The position numbers and the translations under genes are program-made. Of a stretch of 44,078 nucleotides of DNA, positions 23,902 through 33,580 are shown piece after piece; the stretch's first letter is position 1, and the number at the start of each line of letters is the position of its first letter. The notes beneath the pieces are model-generated. The model saw only the letters and a list, made by a program, of their open reading frames with translations, ran no database searches and was not told where the DNA came from. The DNA lies in NCBI GenBank assembly GCA_003021685.1, contig PXRO01000018.1, forward strand, positions 1 to 44,078, written 5' to 3'. This stretch comes from Halobacteriales archaeon QS_4_62_28. Its GTDB lineage: Archaea; Halobacteriota; Halobacteria; Halobacteriales; Haloarculaceae.

Positions 23902-25875
23902 ATGACACAGGGCGGGAATGGGGCGGGCAGCGAATCCGTTGGCGACCGGACAGTGCCACAACTATTCGAAGCGAGCACAGGACAGCACGCAGATCGGCCT
24001 GCACAGTCCTACAAGGGCGGCGTGTACCACCGCTCGCTGGCGGGTGTCGCGTTCGAAGGGGCACCTGAGGGCGAATTCGTCGATCTCACGTACGGTGAGA
24101 TGCGGTCGATCGTTCGGCGACTGGCCACTGGGTTCCGGGAACTGGACATCAGTCTCGGGGACCGCGCCGGTATCTTCGCAGACACGCGGATGGAGTGGGC
24201 ACAGTGTGACTTCGCGCTGCTCTCCGCGGGTGCCGTCGTCACGACAGTGTATGAAAGTTCCTCGCCGGACCAGATCAGGCACCTGCTCGACGACCCTGAC
24301 GCGACGGCCGTCGTCGTCGAGAACGCCAACCTGCTGGACCGGGTGCTGTCCGTCGAGGACGACATCCCCGTCGAGACCTACATCGTGATGGACGCCGTCG
24401 ACTGCGACCGCGAAGACGTGTACACGCTCGCGGATGTCTACGAAATGGGTGACGAGGAGTACAGCGAGGGAAAATTCAGGACGTACCTGGCCGAACGAGA
24501 TCCCGAGGACCTCGCCAGTCTGGTGTACACCTCCGGGACCACCGGGCAACCGAAGGGCGTTCGACTCACCCACCGGAACTTCGTCGCCAACGTCGAACAG
24601 GTCGAGAGCCAGTACGGTCCGAGTGCAGACCTGCCATCGGGGACGCCACGCATCGACGAGACGACCCGAACCGTCTCGTATCTCCCGCTCGCGCACGTCT
24701 TCGAGCGCCAGTCCGGCCACTTCTCCATCTTCGAGGTCGGCGGGTGTGTGGCCTACGCCGAGAGCGTCGATACCCTCAAAGAGGACTTCAAGACGGTCGA
24801 ACCCACCGCAGCGACCAGCGTCCCGCGAGTGTACGAGAAGATTTACGACGCAGTCCGTGCGGAGGCCGAATCCTCGACCATCGGCGAGCGCGTGTTCCCG
24901 TGGGCGGTCCAGGTTGGCCGGCGGTACCACCGCGAGGAGCGCCCCGGGTTCGCACTACAGACGAAATACGCCGTCGCGGACCGCCTCGTGTTCTCGAACG
25001 TCAGGGACGCCCTGGGTGGCAACATCGAGATGCTGGTCAGTGGCGGCGGGACCCTCTCGAAGCAGCTGGCCGAACTGTACCACGGGATGGGGTTGCCCAT
25101 CTTCGAAGGGTACGGACTGACCGAGGCGTCGCCGGTCGTCACGACGAACCCGCTTGCCGAACCCAAGACCGGGACGATCGGGACGCCCCATCCGGGCATC
25201 GATATCGAGATAGACACGAAAACGCTCCCCGAAGAACAGATCGGCGCGACGCTTGGCACGACCGGCGAACTGCTCATCAGGGGCCCGAACGTCACTGATG
25301 GCTACTGGAAGTTGCCCGAGGCGACCGAGGCGGCATTTACCGACGACGGCTACTTCAAGACCGGCGACATCGTGACGCGACGGCCGGACGACTACCTCGT
25401 CTTCCGGGAGCGCTCCAAGCAACTGCTCGTCCTCTCGACGGGCAAGAACGTCGCGCCACAGCGTGTCGAGGGCGAACTCGAAGAATCGCCGATCATCGAT
25501 CAGGCGATGATCGTCGGCGACGGCCGGAAGTTCGTCAGCGCGATCCTGGTTCTCGATACGGGCGAAATCGTCGACTACGCCGCAAAACAGGGGGTTTCGG
25601 TACCGACCGAGCCGGCAGAGATGCAGACCGACGAGTCGGTTCGGGACCTCGTCGCCTCGGAGAGAGACCGTGCCAACGAATCGCTCGAGTCTCACGAATC
25701 GGTGTCGGCGTTTCGCCTGACGACAGAGCCATTCACCGAAGTCAACGGTCTGTTGACCCCGACGATGAAGAAGAAACGCCCAGCGATCACAGCGGCGTAC
25801 CGGGACGAGATCGAGTCGATGTACGACGACACCGAGTTCACGCGGACGGAACAGGTCACTGTCGACGGGGAGTAG
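23902..25875 (+). CDS. Long-chain acyl-CoA ligase (AMP-forming)
   Basis: 657 residues. The adenylate-forming enzyme signature is LVYTSGTTGQPKGVRLTHRN, with later motifs GYGLTEASPVV, GYWKLPEATEAAFTDDGYFKTGDIV and KNVAPQRVEGELEESPIIDQAMIVGDGRKFVSA. The length, and the sequence ETTRTVSYLPLAHVFERQ, match the FadD15/FAA1-like long-chain branch, which activates fatty acids with ATP and CoA. The C-terminal KLTxEPFTxxNGLLTPTMKKKRP-type tail is visible (RLTTEPFTEVNGLLTPTMKKKRP). The thiolase at 28778 could act in the same oxidation pathway, but the genes are not in one operon. Confidence 0.93.
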   Translation: MTQGGNGAGSESVGDRTVPQLFEASTGQHADRPAQSYKGGVYHRSLAGVAFEGAPEGEFVDLTYGEMRSIVRRLATGFRELDISLGDRAGIFADTRMEWAQCDFALLSAGAVVTTVYESSSPDQIRHLLDDPDATAVVVENANLLDRVLSVEDDIPVETYIVMDAVDCDREDVYTLADVYEMGDEEYSEGKFRTYLAERDPEDLASLVYTSGTTGQPKGVRLTHRNFVANVEQVESQYGPSADLPSGTPRIDETTRTVSYLPLAHVFERQSGHFSIFEVGGCVAYAESVDTLKEDFKTVEPTAATSVPRVYEKIYDAVRAEAESSTIGERVFPWAVQVGRRYHREERPGFALQTKYAVADRLVFSNVRDALGGNIEMLVSGGGTLSKQLAELYHGMGLPIFEGYGLTEASPVVTTNPLAEPKTGTIGTPHPGIDIEIDTKTLPEEQIGATLGTTGELLIRGPNVTDGYWKLPEATEAAFTDDGYFKTGDIVTRRPDDYLVFRERSKQLLVLSTGKNVAPQRVEGELEESPIIDQAMIVGDGRKFVSAILVLDTGEIVDYAAKQGVSVPTEPAEMQTDESVRDLVASERDRANESLESHESVSAFRLTTEPFTEVNGLLTPTMKKKRPAITAAYRDEIESMYDDTEFTRTEQVTVDGE

Positions 25876-25880
25876 CCTGT

Positions 25881-25964
25881 TATACCGGTGGACGTAAGCA
25901 ATGATACATTCAGCCCGGGGACCGTGACGGCTGAGAAGTATCAAACGTTCCGTCCACCGGTATA
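25881..25964. repeat. 84 bp hairpin element B (homologue of element A)
   Basis: TATACCGGTGGACG (25881-25894) is exactly complementary to 25951-25964. The inner part matches element A almost throughout (TGATACATTCAGCC, CCGTGA.GGCTGAGAAG, TATCAAACG). It begins 6 bp after the acyl-CoA ligase stop and ends 30 bp before the TATA box of the antiporter gene, a good place for a terminator. Confidence 0.85.
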
Positions 25965-25994
25965 CTGCCGGCCACGACAGCGACGAGTGGGTGC

Positions 25995-26004
25995 GTTTAT
26001 ATCG
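25995..26004 (+). promoter_or_regulatory. TATA box for the antiporter gene
   Basis: GTTTATATCG lies 27-36 nt above the ATG at 26031, implying an independent, nearly leaderless transcript downstream of element B. Confidence 0.5.
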
Positions 26005-26030
26005 AGGGCCACCCTTGCCCCGAATAGACG

Positions 26031-27932
26031 ATGGCGACTACCGGACTGATATTACTAGTTGCCGGGATCATCGCGATCGGCGTCCTCGCACAGTTGCTCG
26101 CCGACCGCCTGCAGATCCCGACGATCATCTTCTACATCGCTGCCGGCCTCTTGCTCGGACCGGTCGCACCGTTCCTTCCGGGCATCGAGACGCGCGTCAT
26201 CGACCCCGCCTCGTTCGGCGACGCGCTGCCGGCAATCGTCGGACTCGCTGTCGCCATCATCGTCTTCGAAGGAGCCTTCCACCTCAAGTTACAGCGAATC
26301 AAGGAAGCCCCGTCGGCCGCCCTGCGCATCGTGACGGTCGGTGCACTCATCGCACTCGTCGGCACCGCCGTCGCGGTACGCTTTGTTCTCGACGCGTCGT
26401 GGGGACTGTCGCTGACGATTGGTGCCCTCCTGACCGCGACGGGGCCGACCGTCGTGACACCGATCCTCCATGTCGTCCCGGTGCGGGACCGCGTCGCCGC
26501 TGCGCTGGAGACGGAGGGAATCGTCAACGACGTGAGTGCTGCCATCCTCGCGGTCGTCTTCTTCGAACTCATCAACCCCGTCACCCATTCGGACGGTCTC
26601 CTCCAGGGGTTCATCGAGCGCCTCGGCGTCGGACTGCTCTTTGGAGTCATCGTCGCCGGCACCCTCTACTATCTCGTGCGGTACGTCGACCTCGCCCCCG
26701 GCGATGCACCGCGAAACGCGCGATTGCTCGTGCTGGCCGGCGCACTCGTCGCCTTCGCGACCGCGAACTCCGTGGCCAGCGAGGCCGGCGTTGCCGCCGT
26801 GGCGGCCGCCGGGTTCCTCCTTGGCAACGCCGACATCCCCTACGAGGAAGACATCGAGGATTTCAAGGGCGATATCACGTTGCTGGTGCTCTCTTTCGTC
26901 TTCATCACGCTGGCGGCGCTGTTGCAGTTCGGAACGCTGGAAGAGGTCGGTCTGGCTGGCGTCCTCATCGTGGTCGTCATCGCGCTCGTGCTTCGCCCGC
27001 TCTTGATCTTCATCTCGACAATCGGTGATCGGTTTACCATCCAGGAGCGGGCGTTCATGAGCCTCGTCGGCCCACGCGGGATCATTCCGGCGTCGGTCGC
27101 GACGCTGTTTGCCGTCGAATTGCGGACTGCTGCCGAAGAACTCGGCCAACCCGCCCTCGAACAGCAGGCGAGTCTGCTACTGGGCGTCGTCTTTCTCGCC
27201 ATTTTGTTGACGGCCGTCTTCGAGGGCGGCTTCGCGCGCTACATCGCCGAATACCTGGATGTGATACCAATGCGAGTCATCATCGTCGGAGGCGGCAAGG
27301 TGGGCCGGTCGCTCGCCGAACGCCTCGAAGACCGTGGCGAGAACATCGTCATCATCGAACAGACACAGCAAACAGTCGAACAGGCACGAAACGCCGGGTT
27401 CACCGTCGAATGGGGTGATGGCACCGACACCGACGTGTTACGCTCGGCCGGTGCGGACAACGCCAAGATCGTCGCCGCCGCGACCGGTGACGACGACGTG
27501 AACCTACTCGTCTCACAGCTCGCGTCGTCGAAATTCGACGTCGAGCGCGTGATCGCACGGGCCAACAACCCGGACAACGTCGAGGCCTTCGAGGACCTCG
27601 GTGTCAGGACGATCTCGTCGTCGATGGCGACCGCCTGGGCCATGGACAACCAGATCGAACGGCCGGCAATCGCCAACTGGATGACCGAAATGAACCACAA
27701 CGGCGACGTTCAGGAGGTCGAGGTACTGGGCGGCGAGTTCGTCGGCAAACCGGTCAGCGAAGTCGGTCCGATGCTGCCCGACGTCTGCCTGATCGCGCTA
27801 GTTACACGTGACGGCGAGACGACCGTGCCGACGGCCGAGTACACGATAGAGGAAGGCGACATGATCACGCTGCTCGGCCGGCGCAACTCCGTCCGTGAAG
27901 GCATGAAGATGGTCAATCCGAACGGCGAGTGA
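26031..27932 (+). CDS. CPA1-type Na+/H+ antiporter fused to TrkA-N/TrkA-C regulatory domains
   Basis: 633 residues. Residues 1-415 are about 12 membrane helices with antiporter signatures: GLAVAIIVFEGAFHLKL, ALLTATGPTVVTPIL, the ion-site ALETEGIVNDVSAAI (N-D type, the electroneutral CPA1 form) and VGPRGIIPASVATLF. From residue 417 a TrkA-N/RCK domain follows (MRVIIVGGGKVGRSLAERLEDRGENIVIIE, an intact GxGxxG), then TrkA-C (EVEVLGGEFVGKPVSEVGPMLPDVCLIALVTRDGETTVPTAEYTIEEGDMITLLG). This fusion links ion exchange to NAD(H) or nucleotide sensing. It probably helps keep Na+ low and pH stable in a salt-in cell. Confidence 0.93.
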   Translation: MATTGLILLVAGIIAIGVLAQLLADRLQIPTIIFYIAAGLLLGPVAPFLPGIETRVIDPASFGDALPAIVGLAVAIIVFEGAFHLKLQRIKEAPSAALRIVTVGALIALVGTAVAVRFVLDASWGLSLTIGALLTATGPTVVTPILHVVPVRDRVAAALETEGIVNDVSAAILAVVFFELINPVTHSDGLLQGFIERLGVGLLFGVIVAGTLYYLVRYVDLAPGDAPRNARLLVLAGALVAFATANSVASEAGVAAVAAAGFLLGNADIPYEEDIEDFKGDITLLVLSFVFITLAALLQFGTLEEVGLAGVLIVVVIALVLRPLLIFISTIGDRFTIQERAFMSLVGPRGIIPASVATLFAVELRTAAEELGQPALEQQASLLLGVVFLAILLTAVFEGGFARYIAEYLDVIPMRVIIVGGGKVGRSLAERLEDRGENIVIIEQTQQTVEQARNAGFTVEWGDGTDTDVLRSAGADNAKIVAAATGDDDVNLLVSQLASSKFDVERVIARANNPDNVEAFEDLGVRTISSSMATAWAMDNQIERPAIANWMTEMNHNGDVQEVEVLGGEFVGKPVSEVGPMLPDVCLIALVTRDGETTVPTAEYTIEEGDMITLLGRRNSVREGMKMVNPNGE

Positions 27933-27987
27933 GACTGTCGGTCGGTGTCCGTTTCACTGCTTCGATGCTCATTCCCACCCTGGGGAG

Positions 27988-28656
27988 TCAATACCCGGCG
28001 TGGACGTACAGCAGTTGATCGGCGGCGTCCTCCGCGGCGTCGATGGCAGCGTCGAGCGACCGGGCCAGGTCACGGATCACGACTGCCTCGGCGGTCGACA
28101 GTGCGTCGAAGGCGTGGGTGATCACCTCGTATTTGATATCGTCGGCACTGCTCTCAAGCGTCGCGACCTGGTCGACCGTCTCGACGACTGGGGCTGGCTC
28201 ACCGGAGCGAACGAGGTCTGTGACGAAGTCGGCGACGGTGTCAGTCAGGATACGTGTCCCACGAGTGACCAGTGCAGCCATCCGTGTCAGTGCGTCAGCG
28301 GCGCTCTCGTCGAGTGGCGGCCGCATCGCGTCGAGTTCTCGCAGGAACTGCTCGGCCCGGTTCGGAATCTCGTCGATGAGCACGAACAACTCCATGATCG
28401 CCCCGGTGTTGAGATAGACATCCGTGTAGTTCGGTTCGGCCGTGCCCAGTGTGGTGCGGAGTTCGCACAACCGCTCGTCGCAGTTCGACTCACTGGTGAC
28501 GAGTTCCGCGACGCTGTCTGTAAACCCGTTGCGCCCATACCGCAAGAGTGTGGGCGGGAGCAACGCTGTACAGGTGCGCACCGCCGAGAGGTACTGTTCG
28601 GTCTGCCTGGTCACAGCGTCACCGAACGCGTCAGTGGTGGTCGCCATCAGTGACAT
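27988..28656 (-). CDS. PhoU-like / DUF47 family protein
   Basis: 222 residues, all helical: FGDAVTRQTEQYLSAVRTC … FLRELDAMRPPLDESAADALTRMAALVTRGTRILTDTVADFVTDL … VDQVATLESSADDIKYEVITHAFD … VIRDLARSLDAAIDAAEDAADQLLYVHAGY. The E-S-x-A-D-x-I-K-x-E motif and the C-terminal DAAEDAADQ helix are characteristic of the DUF47/PhoU-like fold, often encoded beside Pit-type phosphate permeases. No such permease is adjacent here; it is convergent with the antiporter gene. A start three codons later is equally possible. Confidence 0.82.
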   Translation of the reverse strand: MSLMATTTDAFGDAVTRQTEQYLSAVRTCTALLPPTLLRYGRNGFTDSVAELVTSESNCDERLCELRTTLGTAEPNYTDVYLNTGAIMELFVLIDEIPNRAEQFLRELDAMRPPLDESAADALTRMAALVTRGTRILTDTVADFVTDLVRSGEPAPVVETVDQVATLESSADDIKYEVITHAFDALSTAEAVVIRDLARSLDAAIDAAEDAADQLLYVHAGY

Positions 28657-28777
28657 ATCGACGATACCTGTTGGAAAGACCTGCTATGAGAACGATATAG
28701 TGGTATGGAGGTCTCGTGATACCGGCGGCTGTCCCAGCGTAGTGTCCAGAAAGCGAGCGTCTCGGAAACCGGACGGA

Positions 28778-29914
28778 TCAGGGCAGGTGGAACTCGATGG
28801 CCGCGCCCTGGCCGAAGCCGACACACTCCGTCGCCAGACCCAGGTCGGCATCGCGTCTGTTCATCTCGTGGATCAGCGTCACCGGGAGGCGTGCGCCACT
28901 GGCACCGAGGGGGTGGCCGATGGCGATTGCACCGCCGTTGACGTTGAAAGAGTCGTCCTCGAAGCCGAGTTCGCGCTGGCAGTACAGCGTCTGGCTGGCG
29001 AAGGCCTCGTTGAGTTCGACCAGATCGTAGTCAGCGGGATCGCGACCGGTGCGGTCACAGAGACTCTCGACGGCGGGGACGGGACCGACGCCCATGATCG
29101 TCGGATCGACGCCGGCGACGGAGTGGTCGCCGACGACTGCCAGGACATCCAGTCCGTGTTCCTCGGCGAAGGCTTCGGATGTGATCATGAGGCCAGCCGC
29201 GCCGTCCGAGACCTGTGAGGCGTTGCCCGGCGTGATCGTCCCGCCGGATTTGAACACCGTCGGGAGGTTGGCCAGTTTCTCCAGAGCGGTGTCCCGGCGG
29301 ATCCCCTCGTCTTCCTCGACGGGACCGTTGCCCGTCTCGATGGTGACGAGTTCGTCGTCGAACCGGCCCGAGTCGGTGGCGGCAGCGGCCCGCTGCTGGC
29401 TTCGCAGGGCGTACTCGTCCTGGGCCTCGCGGTCGATGTCGAACTCCTCGGCGACCGTCTCGGCGGTCATCCCCATCTGGAGTTCCCCGACGTTGTACAG
29501 GTCGGCTATCTGCGGGTGGACGTTGTGAGTGTTCTCGCCCATCTCGACCCGAGACATCGACTCGACGCCACCGGCGATCAAACACTCCCGCTGGCCGGCG
29601 GTGATCGAATCGGCCGCCGACATGATTGCCTGTGCCGAAGAAGCACACCAGCGGTTGATCGTCGTCCCCGGCACGTCCTCGCCCAGATCTGAGAGCAGGG
29701 CGACGACGCGAGCGAGGTTGTTACCCTGCTCATTCCGTTGCTGGGCACACCCCCAAAGCAGGTCGTCGACCTGACCGGACTCGATACCCGTGGTGGCGAG
29801 CAACTGGTTGATCAGCGGGACCGAGAGATCCTCGCTCCGTACGTCGGCATAGACCCCATCTTCTTTCCCCTGTGGTGTCCGAACTGCATCGACGACGACT
29901 GGCGTCTGTGACAT
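28778..29914 (-). CDS. Acetyl-CoA C-acyltransferase (thiolase)
   Basis: 378 residues, full thiolase length. The nucleophile is Cys90 in [21 protein letters not shown]; the C-terminal His and Cys sites are in [16 protein letters not shown] and [21 protein letters not shown] is also canonical. Thiolases cleave 3-ketoacyl-CoA (beta-oxidation) or condense acetyl-CoA units (isoprenoid or polyester synthesis); sequence alone does not decide, though the FadA-like [19 protein letters not shown] start leans to degradation. It is divergent from the AAA ATPase gene, with an orphan element-like arm at 29978-29992 in between. Confidence 0.95.
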   Translation of the reverse strand: MSQTPVVVDAVRTPQGKEDGVYADVRSEDLSVPLINQLLATTGIESGQVDDLLWGCAQQRNEQGNNLARVVALLSDLGEDVPGTTINRWCASSAQAIMSAADSITAGQRECLIAGGVESMSRVEMGENTHNVHPQIADLYNVGELQMGMTAETVAEEFDIDREAQDEYALRSQQRAAAATDSGRFDDELVTIETGNGPVEEDEGIRRDTALEKLANLPTVFKSGGTITPGNASQVSDGAAGLMITSEAFAEEHGLDVLAVVGDHSVAGVDPTIMGVGPVPAVESLCDRTGRDPADYDLVELNEAFASQTLYCQRELGFEDDSFNVNGGAIAIGHPLGASGARLPVTLIHEMNRRDADLGLATECVGFGQGAAIEFHLP

Positions 29915-30085
29915 AGCCCGACTGTTGTGCGCGTGCGTGTTAAATTCTCACAAACTACGAGGGCGGTGTCGGCCGTTTATCGGTGGACGTAATGAAAGTC
30001 CCGACAGAATCTGCTGTGCCACCGGGACTCACACCAACTGTCGCTTCGATTCACTTATCCGGGTTGCCGGCGTATCCCAGTGGGA

Positions 30086-31441
30086 ATGAGTGATCCGGAG
30101 CTAGATATCGTCGAGTTCCTGCTGACGTCGCAGGTATACACGGAACGACGCGAGCTGGAGCCCGACGACCTCCCGCCGGCCTACCGGGCGGCGTTCTGGA
30201 CCGACGGCGAGATCGAACGGCCACTGACACCGACAGCGAGTGCAGCGACGACTGCCACCGGCATCGAACGTCCCTGGGAGGCGATTTCGGGACTGATGTT
30301 TACCGACCGTGACGAGTTCTCTGGCTCGATATCGTTCACCGACAGTGGGATGGCCGAGGAGTGGTACGAGAAGCGAACCGACACACAGCGACTCCAGCAA
30401 AACCCCGTCCTCGCTGCCGAGTTCGAGGACGCCGTCGAGGGCGTCGATTACGAGACTGCCAGAAAGCAAAACCGGCCCGCCCGCGCCGACCGTGCACTGA
30501 TCGATGCACTGCTCGACGACGCCTTCGACGAGGAGGAACAGGAGGAGGGAATGCTCGATCTGGTCGAGGTGCGCGCCCCGTCCGAAGTCGATATGACGCT
30601 CGACCAGTTGGTGCTGACGCCCGACCAGGAAGACGAGATTCTCAAGATCGTCAAGGCAATCGAACACCGGGACTACCTGGCCGACATCGGCCTGCGAGAG
30701 ATCGGGAAACTGCTGTTCGTAGGGCCGCCGGGGACCGGGAAGACGAGCGTCGCCCGCGCGCTCGCCCAGGACCTGGACCTTCCGTTCGTCGAAGTGAAAC
30801 TGTCGATGATCACCTCCCAGTATCTCGGCGAGACCGCCAAGAACGTCGAGAAGACCTTCGAGGTGGCAAAGCGCCTGGCACCGTGTATCCTCTTTATGGA
30901 CGAGTTCGACTTCGTCGCGAAGACCCGCTCGTCGGACGAGCACGCGGCGATCAAGCGTGCGGTCAACACGCTTCTAAAATCCATCGACGAAGTGAGCCTG
31001 ATCCAGGACGACGTGTTGCTGATCGGTGCGACCAACCACCCGGATCAACTCGATGCCGCCGCCTGGCGACGCTTCGACGAGATTGTCAATTTCCCCAAAC
31101 CAGATCGGGATATGCGTGCAGACATCCTCCGCGTGGTCACCCAGGAGATGGACATCATCGATTTCGACCCGACCGAACTGGCCGAGATCACGGAGGGACT
31201 CACCGGCAGCGACCTGCGACTCGTGCTCCGGGAGGCCGTCCTCGATGCGCTGACCGAGGAGCGGACGACGCTCACCCAGCAGGATCTCAGGGACGCCGTT
31301 ACCGACTTCGAGGAGCGTGACAACCTCAAGAACATGGACATGATCGAGGGCGACCACGACGCGCTCGTGGCCGGGGGCGACATCTCGGGGGCAGGCGACG
31401 CCGACACGGCGTCCGACGGCGGCCACGACCACGATCACTGA
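30086..31441 (+). CDS. AAA+ ATPase with unique N-terminal domain
   Basis: 451 residues from ATG 30086; a GTG two codons earlier is possible. Residues 1-165 are a haloarchaeal-specific region without known motifs. The AAA module follows: Walker A GPPGTGKTS at 213-221, Walker B CILFMDEFDFVAKTRSS, sensor 1 LLIGATNHP and sensor 2 GLTGSDLRLVLREAVL. The order matches proteasome/katanin-like (classic clade) ATPases with a single ring. The extreme C-terminus is GGHDHDH, a His-rich tail that could bind metal. Such enzymes remodel proteins; the target is unknown. It is monocistronic. Confidence 0.85.
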   Translation: MSDPELDIVEFLLTSQVYTERRELEPDDLPPAYRAAFWTDGEIERPLTPTASAATTATGIERPWEAISGLMFTDRDEFSGSISFTDSGMAEEWYEKRTDTQRLQQNPVLAAEFEDAVEGVDYETARKQNRPARADRALIDALLDDAFDEEEQEEGMLDLVEVRAPSEVDMTLDQLVLTPDQEDEILKIVKAIEHRDYLADIGLREIGKLLFVGPPGTGKTSVARALAQDLDLPFVEVKLSMITSQYLGETAKNVEKTFEVAKRLAPCILFMDEFDFVAKTRSSDEHAAIKRAVNTLLKSIDEVSLIQDDVLLIGATNHPDQLDAAAWRRFDEIVNFPKPDRDMRADILRVVTQEMDIIDFDPTELAEITEGLTGSDLRLVLREAVLDALTEERTTLTQQDLRDAVTDFEERDNLKNMDMIEGDHDALVAGGDISGAGDADTASDGGHDHDH

Positions 31442-32050
31442 CCTATGGGACCGATACAGAAGCTGCCAGTTTTTGCCGTAGCGATCAATCGCCAGTACCG
31501 ACCGACAGTGTGCCATCCGTCTCGGCAACCCGTGAGCAGCGAGTGCCATCTCGAACGGGAATAAACAGTAGTCTTACTATTATCCTCTTCAGATATGATT
31601 CGGATACCGAGGGCAGAGCGACCGAAATCACGGAAGCGGGCAGGTTCCGTCGCGAACCGTCCTTCGTTCCCTCAATAGTTGTACAGCATCTTCAACGGCC
31701 GAGAGCCGGCGTTCGTCATTAATTAGTGAAAAGCGCCGGATACGGCGGCTGGTGGTCGGCCGAACACTCGTCGATCAGCGTCTTCGGCCCTATTTCAGAC
31801 GTTTCAGCCGGTTGTGCTACACGTTTTCTGGTACTGGTCGTCGTCGGTTTCCGCAGTGGATACGGAGTGTCGATACCGGTTCTTAGAGTGCGCGTCGTTA
31901 TGTCAGGTTTGTTTTCTTTTAGGGATGTGATATCTTTGTTTATACTTTTCGCCGCTCGCGGTCATGACGAACCGCCGGTCGGAGTGATGTCGACTGACCA
32001 CCCCGTCAGAGACCAGTATTACTATCATAGAGGCGGTCATCGGGACCGAT
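31442..32050. other. Intergenic region without recognisable gene
   Basis: 609 bp between two plus-strand genes. ORFs here lack acidic coding character and none has a recognisable product. The stretch 31560-31620 and 31890-31960 is more AT-rich than the surroundings. TATTACTATCATAG at about 32015-32030 could be the promoter of the AGE-family gene. It may hold decayed genes; nothing more can be supported. Confidence 0.5.
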
Positions 32051-33313
32051 ATGACAACAGCGATAGAACAAGTGAAGGAGGACCATCTTCGGGACCTCAA
32101 GGAGGTACTAACGGAGAACGTGCTAGGCTTCTGGTTCCCGCGATGTATCGACGACGAACACGGCGGCTTCATCACGAGTTACGACCGGCACGGCGAGTTC
32201 GCCGGGAACGGAAACAAGCAAATCGTCACGCAGGCGCGGATGGTGTGGCTGACGGCCCGTCTCGCACGCGAGGGCTACGGCGACGAGTATCGGGACATCG
32301 CCGACGACGGCTTTGACTTCCTCGTCGGCTCGATGTGGGACGAGGACAACGGCGGGTTCGTCTGGGAAGTCGAACGCGACGGGACCACCTCCAAGCCCAA
32401 TAAACACCTCTATGGCCAGTCGTTCGCACTCTATGCGCTCTCGGAGTACTACCGCGCGACCGAAGACGACCAGGCGGCAGGGTACGCACACGAACTGGTC
32501 GAGGTGATGGACGAGCAGGCCAAAGACGACGAGCACGGTGGCTACGTCGAGTATTTTACTCCCGACTGGGAACCGATCACCGAGGGCCAGACTTATCTCG
32601 AGAACATCGAACCCGACTGGTCGCCCAAAGAGTCCGGGGAGACGGTACTCGATCCGACGCTGAAGTTGACCAACACCCACCTCCACCTGATGGAAGCGTT
32701 TACCACCTACCAGCGCGCGTTCGACACGGATCTGGGTCGCCAGCGCCTCCACGAACTGCTGAACATCGTCACGAACACGGTTTACCGGAAGCAGCGTGGC
32801 TTCTGTACGGACAAGCACGCGCCGGACTGGACGCCGAAACTCGACGACGAGGACTTTCGCATCGTCTCTTACGGCCACGACCTCGAAGGCGTCTGGCTTG
32901 CGATGGAGGCGGCCGATGCCCTCGATATCTCCTCGGACCTCTTTACCGACCTCTTCGAGACGCTGTGGGAGTACTCACTGGAGCACGGCTACGACGAGGA
33001 ACGCGGTGGCTTCTACTTCTACGGTGGCTTCGACGAACCGGCGAGTTTCCGCATCAAGGCCTGGTGGGTCCAGGCCGAGTGCATGACGAGCGCACTGCGA
33101 ACGTACGAGCACACCGGCGACGAGCAGTATCTCGACGTGTTCGCCGAAACGTGGGAGTTCATCCGTGAGTACCACGTCGACGAGAAGTACGGCGAGTGGC
33201 ACTCGGGCGTCGACGGCACAGAACCCGTCGGCCGCAAGGGGGCCGTCTACAAGGCCGCCTACCACAACGGCCGTGCGTTGCTCGAGTGTATCGCTGCGCT
33301 CGAACGCCTGTGA
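32051..33313 (+). CDS. AGE-family epimerase/isomerase (N-acylglucosamine 2-epimerase fold)
   Basis: 420 residues, an (alpha/alpha)6 barrel. Family features: FWFPRCIDDEHGGFITSYDRHG, KQIVTQARMVWLTARL, WDEDNGGFVWEVERDG, HLYGQSFALYALSEYY, LTNTHLHLMEAFT, YGHDLEGVWLAMEA, KAWWVQAECMTSALR and YGEWHSGVDG. The paired His residues in HLYGQ, THLHLMEA and YGHDLE are the acid/base residues of cellobiose 2-epimerase and mannose isomerase members, so isomerisation of a glucose/mannose unit or disaccharide is likely, exact substrate unknown. Downstream lie a cupin and an SDR enzyme, giving a sugar-metabolism neighbourhood. Confidence 0.9.
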   Translation: MTTAIEQVKEDHLRDLKEVLTENVLGFWFPRCIDDEHGGFITSYDRHGEFAGNGNKQIVTQARMVWLTARLAREGYGDEYRDIADDGFDFLVGSMWDEDNGGFVWEVERDGTTSKPNKHLYGQSFALYALSEYYRATEDDQAAGYAHELVEVMDEQAKDDEHGGYVEYFTPDWEPITEGQTYLENIEPDWSPKESGETVLDPTLKLTNTHLHLMEAFTTYQRAFDTDLGRQRLHELLNIVTNTVYRKQRGFCTDKHAPDWTPKLDDEDFRIVSYGHDLEGVWLAMEAADALDISSDLFTDLFETLWEYSLEHGYDEERGGFYFYGGFDEPASFRIKAWWVQAECMTSALRTYEHTGDEQYLDVFAETWEFIREYHVDEKYGEWHSGVDGTEPVGRKGAVYKAAYHNGRALLECIAALERL

Positions 33314-33324
33314 GATACGGCCAG

Positions 33325-33534
33325 ATGCTTGGTTCGCTGATCGCGTTCGACTCGGGGAGTTTTGACGAGGCGTACTACACTTCGAGATCATCCCCGCACA
33401 CGCATGAGACCGACGCCAGCTCGGCCAGCCGAAGCGTCGGACTCCTCGACAGCGTCCGTGAGGAACTGGCCACACCTGTCCCGATTCTGGAGGTGATCAC
33501 CGACAGACCACGGAATATTCGGCCGACACTGTGA
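33325..33534 (+). CDS. Possible 69-residue protein after the AGE gene
   Basis: Starts 11 bp after the AGE stop: MLGSLIAFDSGSFDEAYYTS … SVGLLDSVREELATPVPILE then VITDRPRNIRPTL. Composition is acceptable for the organism, especially the C-terminal half, but no family is recognised. It might be a small co-transcribed gene or the tail of a lost one. Confidence 0.3.
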   Translation: MLGSLIAFDSGSFDEAYYTSRSSPHTHETDASSASRSVGLLDSVREELATPVPILEVITDRPRNIRPTL

Positions 33535-33580
33535 AGAGTGCGCCCGTCGACCCGGCAGTCGGAGTGCCAGTTCGAGGTGC

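Noticed and set aside
29978-29992. Single arm resembling element A/B (ATCGGTGGACGTAA) between thiolase and AAA genes
   Set aside because: No complementary arm was found within about 150 bp; it could be a decayed copy or chance, so it is not listed as an element.
31726-32316. 196-codon open frame before and overlapping the AGE gene
   Set aside because: Overlaps the real gene in another frame and its own sequence lacks coding character.
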